In this document: positions 44,438-53,184 of the stretch, one piece after another
Layout: each line of letters opens with the position of its first letter
Numbering within the stretch: position 1 is the stretch's first letter
NCBI GenBank assembly: GCA_019359015.1
Contig: JAHHID010000002.1
Span: 62,001-126,000 of the forward strand
Direction: 5' to 3'
Length of the DNA: 64,000 nt
DNA from: Spirirestis rafaelensis WJT71-NPBG6
GTDB taxonomy: Bacteria; Cyanobacteriota; Cyanobacteriia; Cyanobacteriales; Nostocaceae
The notes under the pieces: generated by a model
The model's input: only the letters and a program-made list of their open reading frames with translations
Told to the model about the DNA's origin: nothing
Databases searched by the model: none
Made by a program: the position numbers and the translations under genes

Positions 44438-44698
44438 ATGGGTAAAGAAGAACAATTACTTGAACGCTGGCGAGAACTCACACCCGAAAAACAGCAAAAA
44501 GTTTTCGAGTTTGTGGAAGCGCTGAAATCTGAATCAGAGGCAACAGCACTGATTACCGAATACATTCCACAAACACCCTTAGCTAAGAAGCTGTGGGAAA
44601 TTCGTAATCGAGCGATCGCCTCTGGAATACAACTACTCAACGAAACAGAAATTGAACAAGAGCTTGCTGAACGTCGGGGTGGATACCGTGAGTCGTAA
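44438..44698 (+). CDS. Probable antitoxin of a PIN toxin-antitoxin pair
   Basis: The product is 86 aa from ATG 44438 (GAGGTGG just upstream); an upstream ATG at 44423 is less likely. It is acidic and helical (LLERWRELTPEKQQKVFEFVEAL) with no recognised DNA-binding fold. It overlaps the start of the following PIN gene by 11 bp, the basis for calling it an antitoxin. The family name is not known to me. Confidence 0.7.
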   Translation: MGKEEQLLERWRELTPEKQQKVFEFVEALKSESEATALITEYIPQTPLAKKLWEIRNRAIASGIQLLNETEIEQELAERRGGYRES

Positions 44699-45092
44699 GA
44701 AGACCTACATCGACTCTGGGGTTCTCATCACTGCTTTTCAAGGTGTTCAGTCAACCAGCATTCGAGCAAACAGCATTCTCAATGACGAAAATCGGGAATT
44801 TGTGTCGAGCCAATTCGTCAAGTTAGAAGTACTGCCCAAAGCAATTTATAACCAACAGCAAGACGAAACAGACTTCTACGAAACTTTCTTCAGCGCTGTT
44901 AGCCATTGGGCAACAGACTTGGAGCAAATTACACAAGATGCTTATCAACTTGCCTGTATCTACGGTTTAGCCGCAATGGATGCACTTCATGTTGCCGCTG
45001 CCCTTTGGCTCAAAGCCGATGAACTGATTACCACTGAAAAGTCAACCAAACCAATGCACCGAGTTACGACAATCCAGATTATCTCGATCTAA
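44688..45092 (+). CDS. PIN-domain toxin-like protein
   Basis: The product is 134 aa from GTG 44688, chosen because it begins SRKKTYIDSGVLI, a typical PIN start; TTG 44652 would lie deep in the antitoxin. Acidic residues of the PIN active site appear in YIDSG, VKLEVLPK and the GLAAMDALHVAAAL block. PIN toxins are metal-dependent RNases. The gene seems intact, unlike the PIN gene at 20232. Confidence 0.82.
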   Translation: MSRKKTYIDSGVLITAFQGVQSTSIRANSILNDENREFVSSQFVKLEVLPKAIYNQQQDETDFYETFFSAVSHWATDLEQITQDAYQLACIYGLAAMDALHVAAALWLKADELITTEKSTKPMHRVTTIQIISI

Positions 45093-45180
45093 CTTTAGCT
45101 CAAGCGTGCAATGCCCACCTGACAAGATGGGCATTGCTAACGCCAAATTGTGTTGGATGCAAACGAGAACCACCATAATC

Positions 45181-45285
45181 TTAGTAACGAAAAGCGTGAC
45201 GTTAGTAACCAAAAGCCTGACGTTAGTAACGAAAACCGTGAAGTTGGTAACGAAAAGCGTGACGTTAGTAAGAAAACCGCGACTT
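45181..45285. repeat. 21-bp tandem repeat (minisatellite 2), five units
   Basis: Five units of consensus TTAGTAACGAAAAGCGTGAC plus G start at 45181, 45202, 45223, 45244 and 45265, the last one decayed. Unlike minisatellite 1 there is no HIP1 core. Confidence 0.85.
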
Positions 45286-45343
45286 TTCCTTGATTTACTT
45301 AAGGATAATTAATTTTATACACAAGCGAAATCCTCAAAGTAAT

Positions 45344-45371
45344 AAAGCAGCTAGTTGATTCTAGCTGCTTT
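45344..45371. terminator. Bidirectional terminator-like hairpin
   Basis: AAAGCAGCTAG and CTAGCTGCTTT form a perfect 11-bp stem with a 6-base loop. A run of A on the right supplies a T-run for the minus strand, so it could end metF transcripts. Confidence 0.65.
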
Positions 45372-45441
45372 AATAAAAAAAACGTAGGCGTTGGCAGAGC
45401 CTCTCGTAGAGAAGCCCGTCCTAGAAATCACCTCACCCTAC

Positions 45442-46368
45442 TTAAACAGTCACCAACTGTTTAACTGGCGCCACTCCAGCCATATCCAAAATTGGTACAA
45501 TCAAGTCTTCACGCTTCACCGCCATCATATGCACACCTTGACACAATTGACGTGCAATCTTGACTTGTTCGGCGGCAATTTTTACGCCTTCTTCCAGCGG
45601 GTCTTTTGCTTGCGCTAATCTATCAATAATATGGTCGGGAATATTCACTCCAGGAACGCACCTATTAATAAACTGGGCATTTTTCGCCGATTTCAGCAAG
45701 AAAATCCCTGCTAAAATCGGTTTACCAGAGCCTGCGGCGATTTTATCCATAAACTTTTCTAGCCGCTCAAAATCGGTAATTAACTGACTTTGAAAAAACT
45801 GCGCTCCCGCTTGGATTTTGCGCTCAAATCGACTTTGCAAACCCGACCAACTCGCACATTGCGGATCGACTGCTGCACCAGCAAATAAATCTGTAGACCC
45901 ATCAGTCAAGGGTTTCTCGTTGCAATCAAAGCCGCGATTTAGCTTCTGGATGACTTGCAGCAAGCGGACTGCTTCCAAGTCAAATACGCCTTTAGCATCG
46001 GTGTGGTCGCCTGCTTTCACTGGGTCGCCAGTTAAAGCTAAAATGTTATATATCCCCAGAGCATGAGCGCCCATTAAATCAGCTTGCAAACTAATGCGAT
46101 TGCGATCGCGACAAGCCAACTGACAAATCGGCTCAATTCCATTTTGCAACAAAATTGCCGAAGCCACTAACGAGGACATCCGCAGAACTGCTCTGCTACC
46201 ATCAGTAATATTGACGGCATGAACCCTCCCCTTAAGGGTCGCCGCCATACTGAGCATGTGCGCTGGATTACCCCCCTTTGGAGGAGTAACCTCGGCTGTA
46301 ATCAAGAAATCACCTGCTTTTGCAGCTTGGCGAAAGCAAGTAAATGCTGTTTTTTGCGTATCAAGCAT
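45442..46368 (-). CDS. metF: Methylenetetrahydrofolate reductase (MetF-type)
   Basis: The product is 308 aa with the TIM-barrel MTHFR fold: LITAEVTPPKGGNPAHM, VNITDGSRAVLRMS, LQADLMGAHALGIYNILALTGDP and GAQFFQSQLITD near 185. It reduces 5,10-methylene-THF to 5-methyl-THF for methionine synthesis, using FAD. The start motif MLDTQKTAFTCFRQA is usual for cyanobacterial forms. It is in the same direction as trpS and about 60 bp downstream of it, so an operon is possible. A hairpin at 45344-45371 follows its stop. Confidence 0.93.
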   Translation of the reverse strand: MLDTQKTAFTCFRQAAKAGDFLITAEVTPPKGGNPAHMLSMAATLKGRVHAVNITDGSRAVLRMSSLVASAILLQNGIEPICQLACRDRNRISLQADLMGAHALGIYNILALTGDPVKAGDHTDAKGVFDLEAVRLLQVIQKLNRGFDCNEKPLTDGSTDLFAGAAVDPQCASWSGLQSRFERKIQAGAQFFQSQLITDFERLEKFMDKIAAGSGKPILAGIFLLKSAKNAQFINRCVPGVNIPDHIIDRLAQAKDPLEEGVKIAAEQVKIARQLCQGVHMMAVKREDLIVPILDMAGVAPVKQLVTV

Positions 46369-46428
46369 AACTACGAGATTTTAGTACTCTAAGTACACCT
46401 ATAGCACAGCGCACTAAAAAGCGAAAGC

Positions 46429-47439
46429 TTATAAAGGTAGAGAATAACCCAAAGCAACTTTTACTTGTGTAAGGGTAGAAAGTGCGATCGCCTCAGCTTT
46501 TTCTCGTCCTTCACGCAAAACTGACTCTAGATAGCCTTTGTCATCCATTAACGCTTGATATTTATCTTGAATCGGTTTAAGCGCATTAATCGTCGTTTCT
46601 GTCAATAATGGCTTAAATTGTCCCCAACCCATATCTTGACACTCAGCGGTCACCTCTCCCTTTGTTTTACCAGAAAGCAGCATATAGAGCGTTAACAAAT
46701 TGTGACACTCCGGACGCTCTGGATCGTCAAAAGTCAGACCGCGCACCAAATCGGTTTTACACTTCTTAATCTTTTTGGTAATTAAATCTGGTGGATCTAG
46801 CAAATTGATTCGGCTTAAATCTGACGGATCTGACTTCGACATCTTCTTAGTTCCATCCGTCAAACTCATTACCCTTGCGCCTTCTTTGCGAATCAAAGGG
46901 TCTGGTAACTTTAGCACAGGCTGATCCGGCTTGGCAAACTGATGATTAAATCGGTTGACAATATCCCGCGTCAATTCCAAGTGTTGCTTTTGGTCTTCAC
47001 CCACCGGCACTTTATCAGCTTGGTAGAGCAAAATATCTGCTGCCATCAGCACCGGATAGTCGAGCAAACCGACATTCACATTTTCGCCCTGTTTGACAGC
47101 TTTTTCCTTAAACTGGATCATATCTTCCAGCCAGTTCATCGGTGTGATGCAATTCAGCAGCCAAGTGAGTTCACTGTGAGCCGAGACGTGAGATTGAACA
47201 AAGATTGTCGAATATTGTAAATCTAGACCACAAGCTAGATAAAGAGCCACCAGGGTGTAAGTATCAGCTGCCAGTGTCGCTGGATTATGCGGTACAGTTA
47301 TCGCATGTAAATCAGCCACAAAGAGATAATTTTCATACTCGCTCTGTCCTTCTACCCAGTTGCGAATCGCTCCTAAGTAGTTACCGAGATGATAATTGCC
47401 AGTTGGTTGAACTCCCGACAGAACGCGTTGCTTGCCCAT
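46429..47439 (-). CDS. trpS: Tryptophan-tRNA ligase
   Basis: The product is 336 aa, the usual length. Class I synthetase signatures are present: TGNYHLGNYLGA (HIGH-like) near residue 14 and KKMSKSDPS (KMSKS) near 200. VGEDQKQHLELTRDIVNRFN and the GLTFDDPERPECHNLLTLY block fit bacterial TrpRS. It charges tRNA-Trp in the cytoplasm. Confidence 0.97.
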   Translation of the reverse strand: MGKQRVLSGVQPTGNYHLGNYLGAIRNWVEGQSEYENYLFVADLHAITVPHNPATLAADTYTLVALYLACGLDLQYSTIFVQSHVSAHSELTWLLNCITPMNWLEDMIQFKEKAVKQGENVNVGLLDYPVLMAADILLYQADKVPVGEDQKQHLELTRDIVNRFNHQFAKPDQPVLKLPDPLIRKEGARVMSLTDGTKKMSKSDPSDLSRINLLDPPDLITKKIKKCKTDLVRGLTFDDPERPECHNLLTLYMLLSGKTKGEVTAECQDMGWGQFKPLLTETTINALKPIQDKYQALMDDKGYLESVLREGREKAEAIALSTLTQVKVALGYSLPL

Positions 47440-47846
47440 AAATTACAACTTATTAATGACCTCAAGTTTGCACTATAGTAAATGTGCGATGGCGCGAAGC
47501 GCCCGCCGAAGGCGATCGCAAAACTTATTTAATTTTGACACTTTCTAGGGCAACTCGCCGTTTTGGGATTAGAGATTTAGTAATTGGTAATTACCTCTGT
47601 CTCTCCAGTTTCACAAGTCTTGCTAAAAATCAATTTAATATTTTGTTATTAAATATACTATTAATCTGGCAAGTAATTAATTGTGATATCTGAATAATAT
47701 GAAGTTAAAGGTATTTTGAAGCCGAATAAACCCGGATTTAAAAAAAACCGGGTTTAGAGGTTGGTATTTATCTAAACTGTATTATGTTATATCTTGGGGT
47801 ATATGCTTTATGAGAGTCTTATTAATCTGGTCGCATACTTAGTGAT
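47440..47846. other. 407-bp spacer between CFA-like gene and trpS
   Basis: No gene is seen. It holds a HIP1-rich stretch near 47487-47520 and the hairpin at 47727-47756. Confidence 0.5.
47727..47756. terminator. Terminator-like hairpin
   Basis: TAAACCCGG and CCGGGTTTA form a 9-bp stem with a 12-base A-rich loop, downstream of the CFA-like gene. Confidence 0.5.
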
Positions 47847-48980
47847 TCAAGTATGAACCAAGAGGTATTGCCCGTTACCATTATATTCACCATCGCACGT
47901 CGCAAAAATCGTCCCCAGCATCAGCAAGTAGAATCGCCAAATGCGACGGAACTTAGCATAGTCCATGCTATAGTCTAAGTGTTTAATGCTCTCTTGATGA
48001 TCGTCAAATCGGCGTAACCAATCTGTCAGCGTTTTGTGATAATTTATGCCGTTTATATACCACTGGCTGATAGTTTTAAGGTCTTGATTGTGGTTTGGAA
48101 TAGCATCATAATTCCAGTAGCGACCATGTGGAAAAATGTACTTATGCGTGAAGCCAGACGACATATTGTTAGGAATGCGAGCGGTAATGATGTGAATAAA
48201 TACTCTACCGCCACTCTTTAAGAGGGATGCCAATTTTTGGAAGGCATTGGTGAGATTGCCTACGTGCTCAAAGACACCAATTGAGAGAATTTTGTCGAAT
48301 TTTTCTGCAAATTGAGCATCATTTAGATCGCCTTCATAAAGCGTGAACCGCCCAGAACTCAAATAGCTTTCAGGGTCTTGCATTTTACGGCGCATGTACT
48401 CACATTGTTCATGGCTCAAATTCAACCCAGTAAATCGCACATTGGGAAACTTAGACAGAATGTAGTTAGCTACACAACCCCACCCGCAGCCAAAATCCAA
48501 AATGTTATCGCCATCTTTTATTTCTAGCCGTTCAATTACCTGATCGATCATGTGCTTTTGAGATTCTTCTAAATCGACAGCACCACGCTCCCACAATCCC
48601 ATGCTGTACTTAGGATAAATTAATTTCCAATCTCCCAACATTTGGTTCAGCATGGCTTGTGGTAAGTCATATTGAACCTTCATTAGTTCGCGCGAGCCTT
48701 CAGCAATATGATCCGTTTCGTTTAAGACCCATTCGTAGGGAGCAAGCAGACTAGGACAATGCTGAAATAACAGCGGCATGGAGGAATTGATTAGCGAGCG
48801 ATAGACTGAATCTGGTATTTCTAATCCATTAACGTAGGCTTCTCCCAATGCCATTTGAGCTGCATTGATCACTCTGGCTGCTCCTCGCGTTGCTTTATAA
48901 GCGATCGGCGTTTTGAGATTGATATCGCCTGTGATGGGAAGATACTTTTGAATATTTAGAAATGTGTTTGCAAATGTCAT
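47847..48980 (-). CDS. Cyclopropane-fatty-acyl-phospholipid synthase-like methyltransferase
   Basis: The product is 377 aa. The SAM-binding motif ILDFGCGWGCVANYIL is near 165, followed by LSHEQCEYMRRKM and LSIGVFEHVGNL, as in the CFA synthase and mycolic acid methyltransferase family. Such enzymes add a methylene or methyl group to unsaturated acyl chains or related substrates. ATG 48980 is preferred to ATG 49001 because GGAGAG lies eight bases upstream of it. It lies next to a fatty-acid desaturase gene in the same direction, which fits a lipid role, though a MITE-like element stands between them. Confidence 0.87.
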   Translation of the reverse strand: MTFANTFLNIQKYLPITGDINLKTPIAYKATRGAARVINAAQMALGEAYVNGLEIPDSVYRSLINSSMPLLFQHCPSLLAPYEWVLNETDHIAEGSRELMKVQYDLPQAMLNQMLGDWKLIYPKYSMGLWERGAVDLEESQKHMIDQVIERLEIKDGDNILDFGCGWGCVANYILSKFPNVRFTGLNLSHEQCEYMRRKMQDPESYLSSGRFTLYEGDLNDAQFAEKFDKILSIGVFEHVGNLTNAFQKLASLLKSGGRVFIHIITARIPNNMSSGFTHKYIFPHGRYWNYDAIPNHNQDLKTISQWYINGINYHKTLTDWLRRFDDHQESIKHLDYSMDYAKFRRIWRFYLLMLGTIFATCDGEYNGNGQYLLVHT

Positions 48981-49001
48981 TTTGGGTTCTCTCCACTTCA
49001 A

Positions 49002-49376
49002 GTAATGGTCAGTTAATCACAGGACTTACGCAACTGGCACATTTATCTGAAAACTGTCACATAGAATTAATATGGCTCTAAGGTTTATAAATCAATGCTT
49101 ACAAGCATTTACGGCAAATTGAAATATATGTGCCAGTTGACCTTATATTGTGACGCTTGCGTAAGTCCTAAATCACTTGTGTAGGTCACTTGTGCAGTCC
49201 ATTGTGGGACAACAAATAAAAACATCAGGTGAGGAAGACTCTCATACTTGCATCTGGCTCAAAGAATGTTTCATCCTTCGAGAGATTATAGGGTTTATCC
49301 AGAACGAACCGCACCACATATCCCCGCCCAATCCGATTATAAACACCTTGAAGGATTACCCAACTGCAAGCAAGAT
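49002..49376. other. 375-bp spacer with family B MITE-like element
   Basis: Contains the element at 49021-49170. The part from 49171 to 49376 shows no gene. Confidence 0.5.
49021..49170. mobile_element. MITE-like element, family B copy 2
   Basis: A 150-bp element with ends AGGACTTACGCA and TGCGTAAGTCCT and a second inner inverted pair CAACTGGCACAT (49031-49042) / ATGTGCCAGTTG (49128-49139). It is flanked by direct 6-bp repeats AATCAC (49015-49020 and 49171-49176), which look like a target duplication. Confidence 0.68.
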
Positions 49377-50282
49377 TTAGATTGATATTTCCACTTCAGT
49401 TCTAGGCTCTAAGTGTTGATGGTTCCGGTCTTTAGCGCGATTAATAAGTTCTGTTTCAGACGGCATTCTAATCTTTGATGCTAGATTAAGAAATTCAAGC
49501 AGTTTGATCAACCAAAATGTTGGATCTGGCAAATAAGCAACCTTACCTGCTCGCAAGGTTATACCGTGTCGGGCTGATGATTGAAATGCATGATGCAGAT
49601 TATGCCAGCCTTCACCCAAAGTCAGAACTGCAACGAACCAGTTGTTTCTACTATAATCATTGGTGCTAAACGGTTGTTCACCAACGGTGTGGGTCAGTGA
49701 GTTAACCGTTGCGACCCCGTGAAAGAGCAGGGTTGTGCTGAGGAAAAAAGCAGTGAGATAGTCTACTCCACCCATAAGGTAGGAGATTGCACCGAGCGCA
49801 ATGGTGGGAATGAAGTGCAATCGATCAACCATCCTCAAAACGACATCATTTTCAACATCAGCGGGCAACTTTGCGGGTAAAAACTGTGAGGATAACAGCC
49901 ATCCAGCTTGAGACCACCAGAAGCCTTTGATGCCTTTGAACGGTCGATACGGCGAATGCGGGTCGTGCTCTTGGTCGGAAAATTGATGATGCTTTGTATG
50001 ATGAGCTTTCCACCAACTGGGTCCCATTTGTCCAGCGGTAGCAGCGACGATGCTACCAATCCATAGCACTAGCGGTGAAGCTTGATAGCTTCTATGTGTC
50101 AGCAACCGGTGGTAAATGCTAGTAATGGCAAACATTCGGATGATATACAGTAAAACTACCCAAGCGATCGCCCCCCAGGATAAGCCAGTGAAAATTACGA
50201 GTAGTGCACCAAAATGACTCACTACGATCAAGGTAGGACCGATGATGTAAGAAATAACGGTGAGTTGAGAGTACGGCTTCAT
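49377..50282 (-). CDS. Acyl-lipid/acyl-CoA desaturase
   Basis: The product is 301 aa with four hydrophobic segments and three His boxes: HRLLTH (about 58), HHTKHH (about 94) and the late HNLHH in EGWHNLHHAF (about 235). These hold the di-iron centre that inserts a cis double bond, most likely delta-9, in acyl chains of membrane lipids. The form resembles DesC-type enzymes but which type cannot be fixed by eye. It shares direction with the CFA-like gene. Confidence 0.92.
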   Translation of the reverse strand: MKPYSQLTVISYIIGPTLIVVSHFGALLVIFTGLSWGAIAWVVLLYIIRMFAITSIYHRLLTHRSYQASPLVLWIGSIVAATAGQMGPSWWKAHHTKHHQFSDQEHDPHSPYRPFKGIKGFWWSQAGWLLSSQFLPAKLPADVENDVVLRMVDRLHFIPTIALGAISYLMGGVDYLTAFFLSTTLLFHGVATVNSLTHTVGEQPFSTNDYSRNNWFVAVLTLGEGWHNLHHAFQSSARHGITLRAGKVAYLPDPTFWLIKLLEFLNLASKIRMPSETELINRAKDRNHQHLEPRTEVEISI

Positions 50283-50433
50283 TAAGCGTTTAATTTCCTT
50301 AGAAGATGTCTGAGAAGTAAGAAAGCTGACGTAACGTTATCCTGTTGTTAGAACAAATACTTAAGTATCGACATTTTAGATTTATAGTATATTTTATAAA
50401 TCATAGTATGTTTGCTGAATTACATACTTATTT

Positions 50434-50487
50434 GTAGTAAGGACTTCAGTCCTTTCCTTTGTTGAATAAAACTAAAGCCCTCACTAC
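50434..50487. repeat. GTAGTGA-type double-hairpin repeat, copy 2
   Basis: GTAGTAAGGACTTCAGTCCTT and, at the other end, GCCCTCACTAC, with a central T-rich stretch. It lies about 40 bp before the iminopeptidase start. Confidence 0.55.
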
Positions 50488-50526
50488 CAATAAATTGAAA
50501 ATCATATTTTATAATTATTGAAGATA

Positions 50527-51474
50527 ATGCGCGAACTTTACCCACCTATAGAACCTTACAAACAAGGTAAATTACAAGTTTCCGACTTGCACGCAATTCA
50601 TTTTGAAGAATCAGGAAACCCACAAGGTAAGCCAATTGTTTTGCTACATGGTGGACCCGGAGCTGGATGTCCAGCTTTTTATCGACAATATTTTCATCCA
50701 GAAAAATGGCGTTTGGTGATGTTTGACCAACGTGGTTGCGGTCAAAGTACACCTCATGCAGAATTGCGAGAAAATACAACTTGGGATTTAGTAAATGATA
50801 TTGAAAAACTCCGAAAAGATTTAGGAATAGAAAAGTGGGTTATTTTTGGTGGTAGTTGGGGGAGTACGCTGTCATTAGCTTACAGTCAAACTTATCCAGA
50901 ACGTTGCAAAGGTTTAATTTTACGCGGTATTTTTATGCTGCGTCAAAAAGAATTACGCTGGTTTTATCAAGAAGGTGCTAGCTACATTTTTCCTGATGCT
51001 TGGGAGGAATATCTAAAACCAATTCCTCTCGGTGAACGTGACGATATGCTTACAGCTTATTACAAACGCTTGACAAGTCCAGACTTACAAATCAGGTTAG
51101 AAGCAGCGCGTGCATGGTCAATTTGGGAAGCTAGCACAAGTAGACTGTTTTTAGATAAACAGCTAATGCAAACATTTGGTCAAAGTGAATTTGCCGATGC
51201 TTTTGCCAGAATTGAATGTCATTATTTCATAAATAAGGGATTTTTTGAAAGCGAAGATCAACTACTTGCGAATGTTGAGCGTATTCGCCACATTCCTGCG
51301 GTAATTGTGCAAGGAAGATATGATGTAGTGTGTCCGATGATATCAGCTTGGGAGTTACATCTTGCTTGGCAAGAAGCTGAATTTATTGTTGTTCCTGATG
51401 CTGGACATTCGATGAGCGAACCAGGAATCAAGAGTGCTTTAATTGAAGCGACAGATAGATTTGCAGAGTTGTAG
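50527..51474 (+). CDS. pip: Proline iminopeptidase (prolyl aminopeptidase)
   Basis: The product is 315 aa with an alpha/beta-hydrolase fold. HGGPGAGCPA is the oxyanion block, GGSWGSTL carries the nucleophile Ser, VQGRYDVVCP the Asp and DAGHSMS the His. The family removes N-terminal Pro from peptides in the cytoplasm. ATG 50527 gives the usual MRELYPPIEPY start; the frame is open from TTG 50518, which is not needed. Confidence 0.93.
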   Translation: MRELYPPIEPYKQGKLQVSDLHAIHFEESGNPQGKPIVLLHGGPGAGCPAFYRQYFHPEKWRLVMFDQRGCGQSTPHAELRENTTWDLVNDIEKLRKDLGIEKWVIFGGSWGSTLSLAYSQTYPERCKGLILRGIFMLRQKELRWFYQEGASYIFPDAWEEYLKPIPLGERDDMLTAYYKRLTSPDLQIRLEAARAWSIWEASTSRLFLDKQLMQTFGQSEFADAFARIECHYFINKGFFESEDQLLANVERIRHIPAVIVQGRYDVVCPMISAWELHLAWQEAEFIVVPDAGHSMSEPGIKSALIEATDRFAEL

Positions 51475-51564
51475 ACTTAAGATTGATTTGTATTTCTATA
51501 ATATGCCTTGCAGTTGCAAGTGTAAGATTGAAGAGTGCGATCGCACTCCAGCCTTGCTTTAATT

Positions 51565-51972
51565 TTACTCAACAAAGTAGCTAGGCGATATCTGGAAAAA
51601 AGCAGCTAATTGTTTAATTTGATTGCCATTGAGTTTAGCTTTGCCATTCAGTATATCTAAAATATTAGATTCACTTTCGCATATAGTAATTAAATGTTTT
51701 GGTTGAAGATTAGATTCTTCTAACAAGGCTTTCAGTAGTGCAACTCCCTTCAGAATAGGCATCGGTTCGTTTTTTTCTTCATAATCATAAACGAGAGTTC
51801 CAAGCACATTCACATAATCTTTATCATCTTGTGTAAGGTTTCCCTTATCTAAGATAGAATTAATTCGGTTTTGCGTGGCGATTAACTCAGCCTCATTGGT
51901 AATCGGACGCGGCGCGAAGGTGGTAATTAGCTCGATATAATAACTACTAGGAGTTTTCAAACCACTCGTCAT
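51565..51972 (-). CDS. higA: HigA-type antitoxin (Xre-like helix-turn-helix)
   Basis: The product is 135 aa from ATG 51972 with GGAGA upstream; the frame stays open to 52023 but that start lies deep in the toxin gene. The C-terminal half is a helix-turn-helix of the type found in HigA (NLQPKHLITICESESNILDILNGKAKLN, then IKQLAAFFQISPSYFV). It neutralises HigB and probably represses the operon. It overlaps the toxin gene by 26 bp. Confidence 0.87.
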   Translation of the reverse strand: MTSGLKTPSSYYIELITTFAPRPITNEAELIATQNRINSILDKGNLTQDDKDYVNVLGTLVYDYEEKNEPMPILKGVALLKALLEESNLQPKHLITICESESNILDILNGKAKLNGNQIKQLAAFFQISPSYFVE

Positions 51973-52255
51973 TTTTCCAGTTCTCCTTGTCATATTCGGC
52001 ATGTGTAAGTACAGCGCGTACAAATGTTATTTGAAATTCATAATCTATGTATGTAATGAGTCGATAATTATTACCGCTAATATTAAAAACGATGAAGTTG
52101 GCAACTAAATCTGCTGAGGGAAACACTTGACGTAAGTTATTCAAGTTTTGAAACTCTGAATCACTGATGCGCTGATACCATAGTAAAACTCCGGGTTGGG
52201 CATTGGGGTGTTTTTCCCAAAATTCTCTCAGTGTCCTTTTGCTAATAACACGCAT
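51947..52255 (-). CDS. higB: HigB-family toxin
   Basis: The product is 102 aa. MRVISKRTLREFWEKHPNAQ, LRQVFPSADLV and VFNISGNNYRLITYIDYEFQ with the HAEYDKENW end are the HigB (Pfam09907) pattern. HigB toxins cut mRNA at the ribosome. Toxin gene first, antitoxin second, is the usual HigBA order. No clear operator was recognised upstream. Confidence 0.9.
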   Translation of the reverse strand: MRVISKRTLREFWEKHPNAQPGVLLWYQRISDSEFQNLNNLRQVFPSADLVANFIVFNISGNNYRLITYIDYEFQITFVRAVLTHAEYDKENWKNDEWFENS

Positions 52256-52360
52256 TCAATTTTTTTTAAATGATGTTAAACAACTCAATTGCCCTCTGGA
52301 TAGCTTCTTAATTAGCTTATCAATTCATTTCTAAATTATAATCTTGAAATTAGGTAGATA

Positions 52361-53184
<824 letters not shown>

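Larger units (their letters stand above)
45093..45441. other. 349-bp spacer with 21-bp minisatellite 2 and terminator
   Basis: It holds the 21-bp repeat (45181-45285) and the hairpin at 45344-45371. The frame open across the repeat (45106-45312) gives LVTKSVT-type heptads and is judged spurious. Confidence 0.6.

Noticed and set aside
45106-45312. 68-aa frame across minisatellite 2
   Set aside because: Repeat-derived LVTKSVT chain with no ribosome site; judged spurious.
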